A stretch of 64,000 bases of DNA from Pseudanabaena sp. lw0831. GTDB lineage: Bacteria > Cyanobacteriota > Cyanobacteriia > Pseudanabaenales > Pseudanabaenaceae. The translations under genes and the position numbers were made by a program. Each line of letters starts with the position of its first letter. Position 1 is the stretch's first letter. The DNA lies in the NCBI RefSeq assembly GCF_016584665.1, contig NZ_BBJB01000073.1, forward strand, positions 1 through 64,000, given 5' to 3'. Below, one piece after another: positions 51,801 through 59,207 of this stretch. The notes under the pieces are model-generated. The model ran no database searches and had not been told where the DNA came from. It saw nothing but the letters and a program-made list of their open reading frames with translations.

Positions 51801-51888
51801 ATGGTTAGGACAACAAGTTTATTCGCGAATCCCTAAAACTATGTCTTATCGACCACAGACAAAATCAAAGAGCAAGGGCAATTCATAA
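48832..51888 (+). CDS. hsdR: Type I restriction endonuclease motor subunit (HsdR)
   Basis: The 1018-residue protein has an N-terminal PD-(D/E)xK nuclease domain (ITVELKNPL with Glu-x-Lys, about 149-152). A superfamily 2 translocase follows: Walker A [14 protein letters not shown] (about 304-317), DEAH in [12 protein letters not shown] (about 422), SFFAFTATP, and later [21 protein letters not shown] with LSRLNRT. A long helical C-terminal domain contacts HsdM. It pumps DNA until translocation stalls, then cuts. The original start region is duplicated upstream, so the intact gene now starts after the HigBA cassette. The reading frame is complete. A perfect hairpin overlaps its stop. Confidence 0.95.
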   Translation: [1018 protein letters not shown]

Positions 51889-51904
51889 ATTGCCCTTGCT
51901 CTTT
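51867..51904 (+). terminator. Hairpin overlapping the end of hsdR
   Basis: AAAGAGCAAGGGCAATT (51867-51883) pairs perfectly with 51888-51904. The left arm codes for the last HsdR residues, and the stop codon lies in the loop and first base of the right arm. Only TTTAATTTAA follows. Confidence 0.85.
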
Positions 51905-51932
51905 AATTTAAGCCAATCGTTTTAACAAAAAA

Positions 51933-54344
51933 CTAACTTCTCAATGTTGCTTGAAACTTCTCTTCGAGTAAATCGCGGACTTTCTGATGAACGGGATTAA
52001 TTTCAGCATCAGTTAAGGTGCGATCGCTAGCTCGATAAATTAGTCTAAATGCTAGACTGCGAAAACCTTCAGGAACGCCTTTACCGATGTATTGATCGAA
52101 GAGAGTTACAGAATCTAGCAACTCGCCGCCCACATGGGTAATCGATCGCTGAATATCGGCAACCGTGAACCTCAATGGTGCAAAGAAGGCAATATCGCGA
52201 TCGCTGCTGGGATAAGTGGAGAAAGGATGGAAAGTAGGAATTGACTTTTGCATCATGGCATCAAGCAATGTGTAGAAATCTAGCTCGAAGGCATAAATTT
52301 CATCGTGCAGTTCTTTTTCAGCGCGTAGCTGAGGATGTAACTGACCGAATGTGCCGAGGCGTTCACCTGAAATCCATAGCGATGCAGTGCGCCCAGGGTG
52401 CAATCTTGTATCCTTTTGATCGGGTTGATACTCGACCGTGACGCAAAGATTATGGAAGACAGAATCTAGCAAGCCTTTGGCTTCATAGAAGTTCATGGGC
52501 TTGGACTCATGTTGCCAAGTGCCAACGGTCAGGTCGCCACCGAAAACACCTGCAATGCGATCGGTTTCATCACTGCCAGCTTCATCGAGCCAGAACACGC
52601 GACCGATTTCAAATCCATTGAGGATTCCATTACCTTGGTTGATATTAAAAGCACATGACTCAATCAAATTAGTGAGTAAATCACCACGCAAAGCTCCATA
52701 TTCGATCGCTACAGGATTATTGATTTTCACCTGATGTGATTCAGCAGGGCTGCATAGGGACATATGCATTACTTCATTCAAGCCCACAGCACGGAATGCT
52801 GCCCGAATCATCCGCCCTCCTTCTTGATCGGCGGAAAGGAAACCAAACTCAGTTCGTGCAGGTAATGTTTCCACAAATTTATCGTAGCCATAGATCCGCG
52901 CAATTTCTTCCACTAAGTCGATTTCGCGCTCAATGTCGGCATAACGATAGGGAGGCACGGTCACTTTCCATGTGGCATAGCTACCCTCTTCGATCGGTTG
53001 CTTTACTAGCTCAAAGGACAGCACTTTGAGAGTTTGTTCGACTTCAGCTTCAGAGAGTAAAGCTAATGTGTCATCATCTTCGCGATCGACTTCTCCAAGG
53101 ACTTGCCACACCTTAGTCAAGCGCAAATCAATCACACGAACTTCCTTGGAACGAGCATCGACGATGCTCTGCTCAACGACTTCACCCCCAGCCATCTCCA
53201 TAATCATCTGCACCGCTTTTGCCGAGGCAGATTCGATCGCAGCTTGATTAACTCCTCGTTCATAGCGAGCCGATGCCTCGGTGCGTAGTCCTTGAGCGCG
53301 AGCCGATCGCCTTGTGGTGACTTGCGTGAATAGAGCTGCTTCTAAAACAATATTTATAGTTTTTTCAGAAACTTCAGTTTCTGCACCACCCATCACGCCT
53401 GCGATCGCGATCAGTTTGTCACCTGATGTAATCAACAAATTTTGACTAGTAAGACTGCGATCGGCATAGTCAAGAGTTTTGATCTTTTCACCAGACTTTG
53501 CAAAGCGCACACCAATCTTGATACCGTCAGCCAAAGTATCCGCATCAAAGGCATGGAGAGGCTGTCCCCATTCCAGCAAAATGTAGTTGGTAATATCGAC
53601 GATATTGTTAATAGAGCGCATTCCCGCCGCTTCAACGCGGCGTTTTAACCATTCGGGCGAAGGTGCAACTTTTACGCCTTTAATCAATGTCCCAATGTAG
53701 GCAGGGCAAGATTTAGAATCTTCTACCGTTACCCAATTTGCGGCTTTTGGCTGAAAATCTGTAGTTGCTATGGGTAATCGCACTTCTTTGCCAAGTAGCG
53801 CTGCTACTTCACGGGCGATCCCCACCATACTCAGGGCATCGGCACGGTTAGCTGTTGAAGTCACATCAAGGATCGCGTCATCAAGTCCGAGCAATGGACG
53901 CACATCTGACCCAACGGTCACGCCTTCAGGAAATTCATGGATGCCACTTGATTCTTTAGCTAGCCCAATTTCTGCAAGTGAACAAATCATCCCCTCAGAT
54001 CGCTCGCCACGCAACTTAGTCGGGCGCAATTTCAGATCAACTGTTGGCAAATAAGTGCCAATCGTAGCTACTGGTACAAACAAACCCTGTCTAGCATTCG
54101 CCGCGCCACAGACGATTTGTAAAGGCTCAGGTGCACCTATGTCTACTTTACATACCTGCAATTTATCGGCATTAGGGTGACGCTCAGCCGTAAGGATATG
54201 TCCAACCACAACTCCCTCAGCCCATGTCCTGCGATCCTCTATTGACTCGACTTCAAAGCCTGCCATAGTCAGTTTTTCATCTAGCTCTTGCGGCGAGAGA
54301 TCGCAGTCTACAAGTTCACGGAGCCAATTCAGAGAGATACGCAT
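51933..54344 (-). CDS. pheT: Phenylalanyl-tRNA synthetase beta subunit
   Basis: The 803-residue protein has the bacterial PheT layout. An N-terminal core begins MRISLNWLRELVDCDLSPQELDEKLTMAGFEVE. An EMAP/tRNA-binding domain follows (about 40-150, VVVGHILTAERHPNADKLQVCKVD), then B3/B4 editing domain segments near 220-380. The B5 domain lies near 395-490 and the catalytic-like core near 500-680. The C-terminal FDX-ACB anticodon-binding domain includes FHPFSTYPSSDRDIAFF and RSLAFRLIYRASDRTLTDAEI. It joins phenylalanine to tRNA-Phe with PheS, which is not in the window. It is convergent with hsdR and divergent from pipY (90 bp apart). Confidence 0.96.
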   Translation of the reverse strand: MRISLNWLRELVDCDLSPQELDEKLTMAGFEVESIEDRRTWAEGVVVGHILTAERHPNADKLQVCKVDIGAPEPLQIVCGAANARQGLFVPVATIGTYLPTVDLKLRPTKLRGERSEGMICSLAEIGLAKESSGIHEFPEGVTVGSDVRPLLGLDDAILDVTSTANRADALSMVGIAREVAALLGKEVRLPIATTDFQPKAANWVTVEDSKSCPAYIGTLIKGVKVAPSPEWLKRRVEAAGMRSINNIVDITNYILLEWGQPLHAFDADTLADGIKIGVRFAKSGEKIKTLDYADRSLTSQNLLITSGDKLIAIAGVMGGAETEVSEKTINIVLEAALFTQVTTRRSARAQGLRTEASARYERGVNQAAIESASAKAVQMIMEMAGGEVVEQSIVDARSKEVRVIDLRLTKVWQVLGEVDREDDDTLALLSEAEVEQTLKVLSFELVKQPIEEGSYATWKVTVPPYRYADIEREIDLVEEIARIYGYDKFVETLPARTEFGFLSADQEGGRMIRAAFRAVGLNEVMHMSLCSPAESHQVKINNPVAIEYGALRGDLLTNLIESCAFNINQGNGILNGFEIGRVFWLDEAGSDETDRIAGVFGGDLTVGTWQHESKPMNFYEAKGLLDSVFHNLCVTVEYQPDQKDTRLHPGRTASLWISGERLGTFGQLHPQLRAEKELHDEIYAFELDFYTLLDAMMQKSIPTFHPFSTYPSSDRDIAFFAPLRFTVADIQRSITHVGGELLDSVTLFDQYIGKGVPEGFRSLAFRLIYRASDRTLTDAEINPVHQKVRDLLEEKFQATLRS

Positions 54345-54433
54345 TGGGAAATTCTGGAGAAAAGAGTATTAAGAAATATTCAGGCTATAGTAGTTTAGCA
54401 AAATCCGCACTCCAAACTTGACAACTGCATTTC

Positions 54434-55123
54434 ATGTCTGAAGTCAATCCTGATTCGCTAAGTCAAATAATCTCCGATCGCCTAAATCAAATTCGCGCCA
54501 AAATTCCGCCGCAGGTAAAACTCGTTGCTGTCAGCAAATATACGACTACTGAGGCGATACGTGCTGCCTATGCCGCAGATGTGCGCGACTTTGCGGAATC
54601 GCGGGTACAGGATGCAAAAATTAAGCAAGAAGAATTAGCGGATTTAACCGATATCACTTGGCACATGATTGGTTCTTTGCAAAGTAATAAGGCTAGAGCC
54701 GCGATCGCCCAATTTGACTGGATACATTCTATTGATCGTTTTAGTCTCGCGGAGCAATGCGATCGCCTAATCATCGAACTTGGTAAATCGCCTAAGCTTT
54801 TATTACAGGTTAAGCTTGCCGAAGACCCTCACAAATCGGGTTGGTCAGAATCAGAACTCTTAGCTGATTTACCAAGGCTAGAAAAATTACAAAATCTCAA
54901 TATCGTGGGACTAATGACAATCTTGCCACTTGGCTTAGACGAGTCTCAAGCCTATGAAGTATTTCATCGAGCGGCAAACTTAGCCGAGAAGCTGCGATCG
55001 CTCGGTTGGAATAATATTCAGGAGCTATCAATGGGGATGTCGGCGGACTATGCGATCGCGGTCAAAGCAGGTGCTTCGATCATTCGTGTTGGCAGCCAGA
55101 TTTTTGCACCAAATAATCGGTGA
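54434..55123 (+). CDS. pipY: PLP-homeostasis protein PipY (YggS/PLPBP family)
   Basis: The 229-residue single-domain TIM-barrel protein has Lys35 in VKLVAVSKYTT, which binds PLP. WHMIGSLQSNKARAAI, LLQVKLAEDPHKSGW, GLMTILPLG and LSMGMSADYAIAVKAGASIIRVGSQIF are all family features. In Synechococcus, PipY is co-transcribed with the nitrogen regulator PipX. Here no pipX precedes it; the next gene upstream is the divergent pheT. The order pipY-sepF-proC is retained across a 780-bp gap. The last codons are inside the left arm of a strong terminator. Confidence 0.93.
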   Translation: MSEVNPDSLSQIISDRLNQIRAKIPPQVKLVAVSKYTTTEAIRAAYAADVRDFAESRVQDAKIKQEELADLTDITWHMIGSLQSNKARAAIAQFDWIHSIDRFSLAEQCDRLIIELGKSPKLLLQVKLAEDPHKSGWSESELLADLPRLEKLQNLNIVGLMTILPLGLDESQAYEVFHRAANLAEKLRSLGWNNIQELSMGMSADYAIAVKAGASIIRVGSQIFAPNNR

Positions 55124-55153
55124 GACTTGCTGTGCCAGTCTCACCGATTATTT
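55111..55153 (+). terminator. Rho-independent terminator of pipY
   Basis: AAATAATCGGTGAGACT (55111-55127), a 9-nt loop, and the perfect complement (55137-55153), followed by GTTTTTTATT. The pipY stop TGA is part of the left arm. Confidence 0.93.
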
Positions 55154-55904
55154 GTTTTTTATTGCTTGCCAGATATGCACAAACCTGCTATAAGTTTAGC
55201 GTTCTAAGCCAAACAGTTTTTCCTCATTTACGTTGAGGGTTTTACCAATCCTGACAATGAACATTTGAGTTTTCTGATGGCTGAACAATAAATCGCCGCA
55301 GTTTTTGTATCCTAGAATACTTTAATTGCAGGTAAAAATAATGGTATTCCAAAGTCAGAAATCATCCAAGAGATTGCCAATCATTTTGATGTTATGGCTC
55401 TTAATCTTTTGCGATGACTAATACAAAAAGTTTTAGGAATGACTATATCTAACTAAGTTTTTATAGTGATATCACATTGTCCAATTATCATCATTTAGAC
55501 TCACATAGACGCTCTTAGCAAGAACAAATTGATTTTGCTAAGTCCTTACTAGAATGCAAGTTTATCTGATTATTAAGAACATGTTAAATATCAATAAAGA
55601 CTTCTTCACAGATAACTAGTTTGCTTAAGTGGTTAAGTCCTAAGTGCTACTGGACTTTATAAACTAAAAGTCGTATTTAGTCATATTAAAAAAACTTAAC
55701 AGGCATATCTAGCTTTTTTTCCTGTTATCGGTTACAGTCTGCGGATAAACATATTGTCAATACTGTTTTAGACAGTTGTGATAATTCTATCAGTCTAGAC
55801 AAAGTATTTTTTTCTTGATGAGATTGCATACCTCATCCTGTCTAGAAATACATGTTTCGGTTTCCAAGCCAAAACTGAGGAGCAAACACTAGGAGTTAAT
55901 TACG
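55154..55904 (+). other. Long gene-free region upstream of sepF
   Basis: The 750 bp contain no acceptable gene. Two short frames look like protein debris: YVEGFTNPDNEHLSFLMAEQ ending at about 55291, and NGIPKSEIIQEIANHFDVMA at about 55341-55400. Neither has a start codon. A TGT-GATAAT extended -10 element at 55777-55785, with TTGTCA 20 bp upstream, could be the sepF promoter. An AAGTCC/GGACTT hairpin lies near 55634-55660. AGGAG at 55891 is the sepF ribosome-binding site. Confidence 0.4.
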
Positions 55905-56489
55905 ATGGGAATTTTTACTAAGCTCAAGGATTTTGTTGGTCTGTCTGAAGCTCAAGAGTACGAATATGAGTACGATGAAGCTTCTGGGCGTGAATACCAA
56001 GACATTTATCAAGAAGACAATGGCGCGATCGCACCAGAACCTGAAGAGCCTCAAGCTCGCCGCACCCGTGAACGTCCCACCGCTTTAAGAGCAACTTCTG
56101 AAAACATGAGCAATGTAATTGGTATGCCTGGCGCTGCAAATGGCTTGTCCCAAGTAATGGTGATGGAGCCTCGTAGCTTTGAAGAAATGCCTCAAGCAAT
56201 CCAAGCATTGCGCGAACGCAAATCGGTTGTACTGAACTTGACAATGATGGACCCCGATCAAGCTCAACGTGCAGTTGACTTTGTTGCTGGTGGTACTTAC
56301 GCCCTTGATGGTCATCAAGAACGCATTGGCGACAGCATCTTCCTGTTTGCACCTTCCTGTGTTCAAGTTTCATCACAATCTTCAGTATTGAACGAAGCGC
56401 CAATGACTCAGCCTCGCGTAGTACGTCCTACCGCAGCACCTGCTCCAGCATGGGCATCTGAAGCTCCCGTTAGCCGTTTCGCTCAATAA
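55905..56489 (+). CDS. sepF: Cell division protein SepF (Cdv2)
   Basis: The 194-residue protein has an N-terminal amphipathic helix ([13 protein letters not shown]) that binds the membrane. An acidic, disordered linker (about 20-70) precedes the SepF core (about 78-160: [72 protein letters not shown]). A Pro/Ala-rich tail follows. In cyanobacteria, SepF/Cdv2 tethers FtsZ to the membrane and is essential for septation. The AGGAG upstream and the conserved N-terminus fix the start. proC follows after 22 bp and is probably co-transcribed. Confidence 0.95.
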   Translation: MGIFTKLKDFVGLSEAQEYEYEYDEASGREYQDIYQEDNGAIAPEPEEPQARRTRERPTALRATSENMSNVIGMPGAANGLSQVMVMEPRSFEEMPQAIQALRERKSVVLNLTMMDPDQAQRAVDFVAGGTYALDGHQERIGDSIFLFAPSCVQVSSQSSVLNEAPMTQPRVVRPTAAPAPAWASEAPVSRFAQ

Positions 56490-56511
56490 TATCTAGGTTA
56501 TTGGTGAATCA

Positions 56512-57309
56512 TTGAAAGCTCAACTCAGTATTATCGGTGGCGGTGTAATGGGTGAGGCAATTTTGTCTCGCCTTGTCGCTAGTAATATTTACCTGCCATC
56601 CGATGTCTGCGTCAGTGACCCGATGCCAGAGCGTCGTGCGCTCTTAGAAAAAAAGTATGGCGTGCAAGTTACGCCAAATAATTTAGTGGCTGCCGATGCA
56701 GAGATTATGCTGCTAGCGGTTAAGCCGCAATCGCTAAATGCGGCGGCAATAGGACTCGCAAATGCTCCTGCACCTTGTATTGTGTCAATTTTAGCTGGTG
56801 TAACTTTGGCTCAGTTAGAGGGAATGTTTCCTTCTAAGTCAATTATCCGAGCCATGCCAAATACACCAGCGCAGGTAGGTGCGGGGGTAACCGCGATCTC
56901 AGCTAATGCATTAGTAACTACAGCGCAGCTAGATGCTGTGCGAAAAATTTTTGGAGCGGTCGGTACGGTTGTTGAAGTTGCCGAGTCGCTAATGAATGCC
57001 GTGACAGGTTTGTCTGGTTCTGGTCCCGCTTACGTTGCGCTCATGATCGAATCAATGGCAGATGGTGGTGTGGCGGCGGGATTGCCGAGGGCGATCGCGA
57101 TGCAGCTTGCCACCCAAACAGTTTTAGGGACAGCACAATTATTAAGTGAAACTAAGCTACATCCTGCTCAGCTAAAGGATCAAGTCACTAGTCCCGCAGG
57201 TACAACCATTGCTGCGATCGCTCAGTTAGAAAAAGCAGGCTTGCGTTCCGCTATGATAGAAGCCGTGCTTGCTGCAACCCGTCGCGCTGAGGAATTGGGC
57301 AAGCAATAA
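56512..57309 (+). CDS. proC: Pyrroline-5-carboxylate reductase
   Basis: The 265-residue protein starts at TTG (56512) and goes straight into the Rossmann motif LSIIGGGVMGEAI. Other signatures are ILAGVTLAQLE, IRAMPNTPAQVGAGVTAIS and the catalytic-domain motif VTGLSGSGPAYVALMIESMADGGVAAGL. QVTSPAGTTIAAIAQLEKAGLRSAMIEAV follows near the end. It reduces P5C to proline with NAD(P)H. The link with sepF is a common cyanobacterial gene order. A short hairpin (57315-57343) lies after the stop. Confidence 0.95.
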   Translation: MKAQLSIIGGGVMGEAILSRLVASNIYLPSDVCVSDPMPERRALLEKKYGVQVTPNNLVAADAEIMLLAVKPQSLNAAAIGLANAPAPCIVSILAGVTLAQLEGMFPSKSIIRAMPNTPAQVGAGVTAISANALVTTAQLDAVRKIFGAVGTVVEVAESLMNAVTGLSGSGPAYVALMIESMADGGVAAGLPRAIAMQLATQTVLGTAQLLSETKLHPAQLKDQVTSPAGTTIAAIAQLEKAGLRSAMIEAVLAATRRAEELGKQ

Positions 57310-57314
57310 GTTTT

Positions 57315-57343
57315 TTTAGCTTTGGGCTTTGCCCGAAGCTAAA
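57315..57343 (+). terminator. Short palindrome after proC
   Basis: TTTAGCTTTGGGC, loop TTT, GCCCGAAGCTAAA: a 13-bp stem with one G-T pair and no strong T-run after it. It is located between proC and purM. Confidence 0.65.
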
Positions 57344-57375
57344 CTTGTAATTGAGCAGATTGGGAGTTAGAGGTT

Positions 57376-58407
57376 TTGGATTATCGTCAAGCGGGTGTAG
57401 ACATCGAAGCAGGTCGTACCTTCGTTGAAAAAATTCGCGATTCTGTGGCAAGAACCCATCGTCTAGGCGTACTAGGCGATCTTGGTGGTTTTGGGGGCTG
57501 TTTTGAATTGCCCACAGGTTATCGGCAACCCGTTCTCGTCTCAGGTACAGACGGTGTTGGCACAAAGCTAAAAATTGCTCAGGCAGCCAATAAACACGAC
57601 ACGATCGGCATCGATCTCGTGGCGATGTGCGTGAATGATGTGCTGACCTCTGGCGCAGAGCCTTTATTTTTCTTAGATTATTTAGCCACTGGCAAACTCG
57701 AACCCGATCAACTCGCTGAAGTGGTTAAGGGCATTGCTGATGGTTGTCAGATGGCAGGTTGTGCTTTGCTCGGTGGCGAAACGGCGGAGATGCCAGGTTT
57801 CTATGGTGTGGGCGAGTATGACGCGGCGGGCTTTTGTGTGGCGATCGCAGAAAAGTCGGAAATGCTTAATGGCACTCAGGTAAATATTGGCGATGCGGTA
57901 ATTGGTTTAGCAAGTTCGGGTGTGCATAGCAATGGCTACAGTCTTGTCCGTAAGATTATCGAAAGCAAAGGCTATAGCTGGAGCGATAAGTTAGAAATTT
58001 CAATTGATACGCAGGATTTAACTTTAGCTGAAATATTTCTCACGCCTACTCAGATTTATGTGAAGCCAGTTTTGGCGGCGCTCAAAGCCAATTTCGGTAT
58101 TCACGGACTTGCACATATTACAGGCGGCGGTTTACCCGAAAACTTGCCGCGTTGTCTCGGTGAAGGTCAAGCAGTACAAATTGTCCGCAATAGTTGGCAA
58201 ATTCCTGCTCTGTTTCAGTGGCTCCAGTCTGAGGGTGAAGTTCCCGAACTAGATATGTTTAATACTTTTAATATGGGTATTGGCATGGCGGTAGTCGTTG
58301 ATCCTGTTAAAGCAGATGATGCGATCGCCTATTTTCAATCTCAAGGTTTTGTAACGAATCGCATCGGTGAAGTCATTGCAGCAGAGCGATCGCTGATTTT
58401 TGCTTAG
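57376..58407 (+). CDS. purM: Phosphoribosylformylglycinamidine cyclo-ligase (AIR synthetase)
   Basis: The 343-residue protein starts at TTG 57376 ([20 protein letters not shown]), with AGAGG just upstream. It has the PurM/ThiL fold motifs: [85 protein letters not shown] and [15 protein letters not shown]. It converts FGAM to AIR with ATP in purine synthesis. It is the last core gene before the accessory tract and follows proC on the same strand. Confidence 0.96.
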   Translation: MDYRQAGVDIEAGRTFVEKIRDSVARTHRLGVLGDLGGFGGCFELPTGYRQPVLVSGTDGVGTKLKIAQAANKHDTIGIDLVAMCVNDVLTSGAEPLFFLDYLATGKLEPDQLAEVVKGIADGCQMAGCALLGGETAEMPGFYGVGEYDAAGFCVAIAEKSEMLNGTQVNIGDAVIGLASSGVHSNGYSLVRKIIESKGYSWSDKLEISIDTQDLTLAEIFLTPTQIYVKPVLAALKANFGIHGLAHITGGGLPENLPRCLGEGQAVQIVRNSWQIPALFQWLQSEGEVPELDMFNTFNMGIGMAVVVDPVKADDAIAYFQSQGFVTNRIGEVIAAERSLIFA

Positions 58408-58592
58408 TAGTAGCTTTGACACATTTGACATAGTTTGATCTGACTGAAAGGCGATCTCTTCGCTAACTTACACCGTACTTAATCTAGTGATCTATAATGC
58501 TGTCAAAACCTCTCTCAGTCTAACCTCAATGCATCAGGATTTGGCAGTATAATTCATGATACTTTCGGTCAAAGTCAACAAGAGTAACTGAC

Positions 58593-59195
58593 ATGAATAA
58601 CGATGCGGAAATGGATGAAGTTAGAAATCAAATTAAAAATTGCGAATCAGTATATCAGGAGGGATATCTTGAGCCATCAGAATGGCAAAAAAATTTGAGA
58701 GATATTATTGAAGGATTTGGTCAATCTAGGTCAAACAAAAAAGTGCAAATTTCAGAAATGTTAAGTTGTATCCTTAAAGACATCAACGATAGAAGAGATT
58801 CTAACTCCAAGATTGTTGGCAAGGTAAATTTAATTGTGCAAGAAAATGGTGATGGTGTGATTCTTGCCCAAGCCTTTATAGACAACAAAGCTATTGAGGC
58901 TGTGAGAGAAATCAAAGTTAGTCTTAAAGAATATCCAAATTTAGCAACTGAGTTTCCTATTCTCTTTCTTTTGCATCTACATAAGCATACGCTTCCTTGG
59001 GAAATGATTACCAAACCCGAAGAACGAGGATTCTATTCACGATTTGCTACAGATATATCTCAACTTACTATCTCTAAATTAGTTAATTTTTCTCCTGATG
59101 ACCCAGATGGTGTAATTGTTTGGGGAGATGGTAGAGATTCACTAAAAAGAGTTAACCTTTCTCCAGAACACGAAGTACCGTATATACAAATTTAA
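58593..59195 (+). CDS. Unknown protein paired with a TPR protein
   Basis: The 200-residue soluble protein has no recognised family. The N-terminal half is helical and polar (EWQKNLRDIIEGFGQSRSNKKVQISEMLSCILKDINDRRD). The C-terminal half has mixed strands and helices, including LNLIVQ-like and GDGVILAQAFIDN segments, FPILFLLHLHKHTLPWEMITKP and SPDDPDGVIVWGDGRDSLKRV. There is no membrane helix and no clear catalytic motif. It ends 12 bp before the TPR gene, so the two are probably one operon. The AT-rich codons here (AAT, AAA, TTT favoured) differ from the flanking core genes and fit acquired DNA. Confidence 0.65.
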   Translation: MNNDAEMDEVRNQIKNCESVYQEGYLEPSEWQKNLRDIIEGFGQSRSNKKVQISEMLSCILKDINDRRDSNSKIVGKVNLIVQENGDGVILAQAFIDNKAIEAVREIKVSLKEYPNLATEFPILFLLHLHKHTLPWEMITKPEERGFYSRFATDISQLTISKLVNFSPDDPDGVIVWGDGRDSLKRVNLSPEHEVPYIQI

Positions 59196-59207
59196 TCTGA
59201 ATCTACA

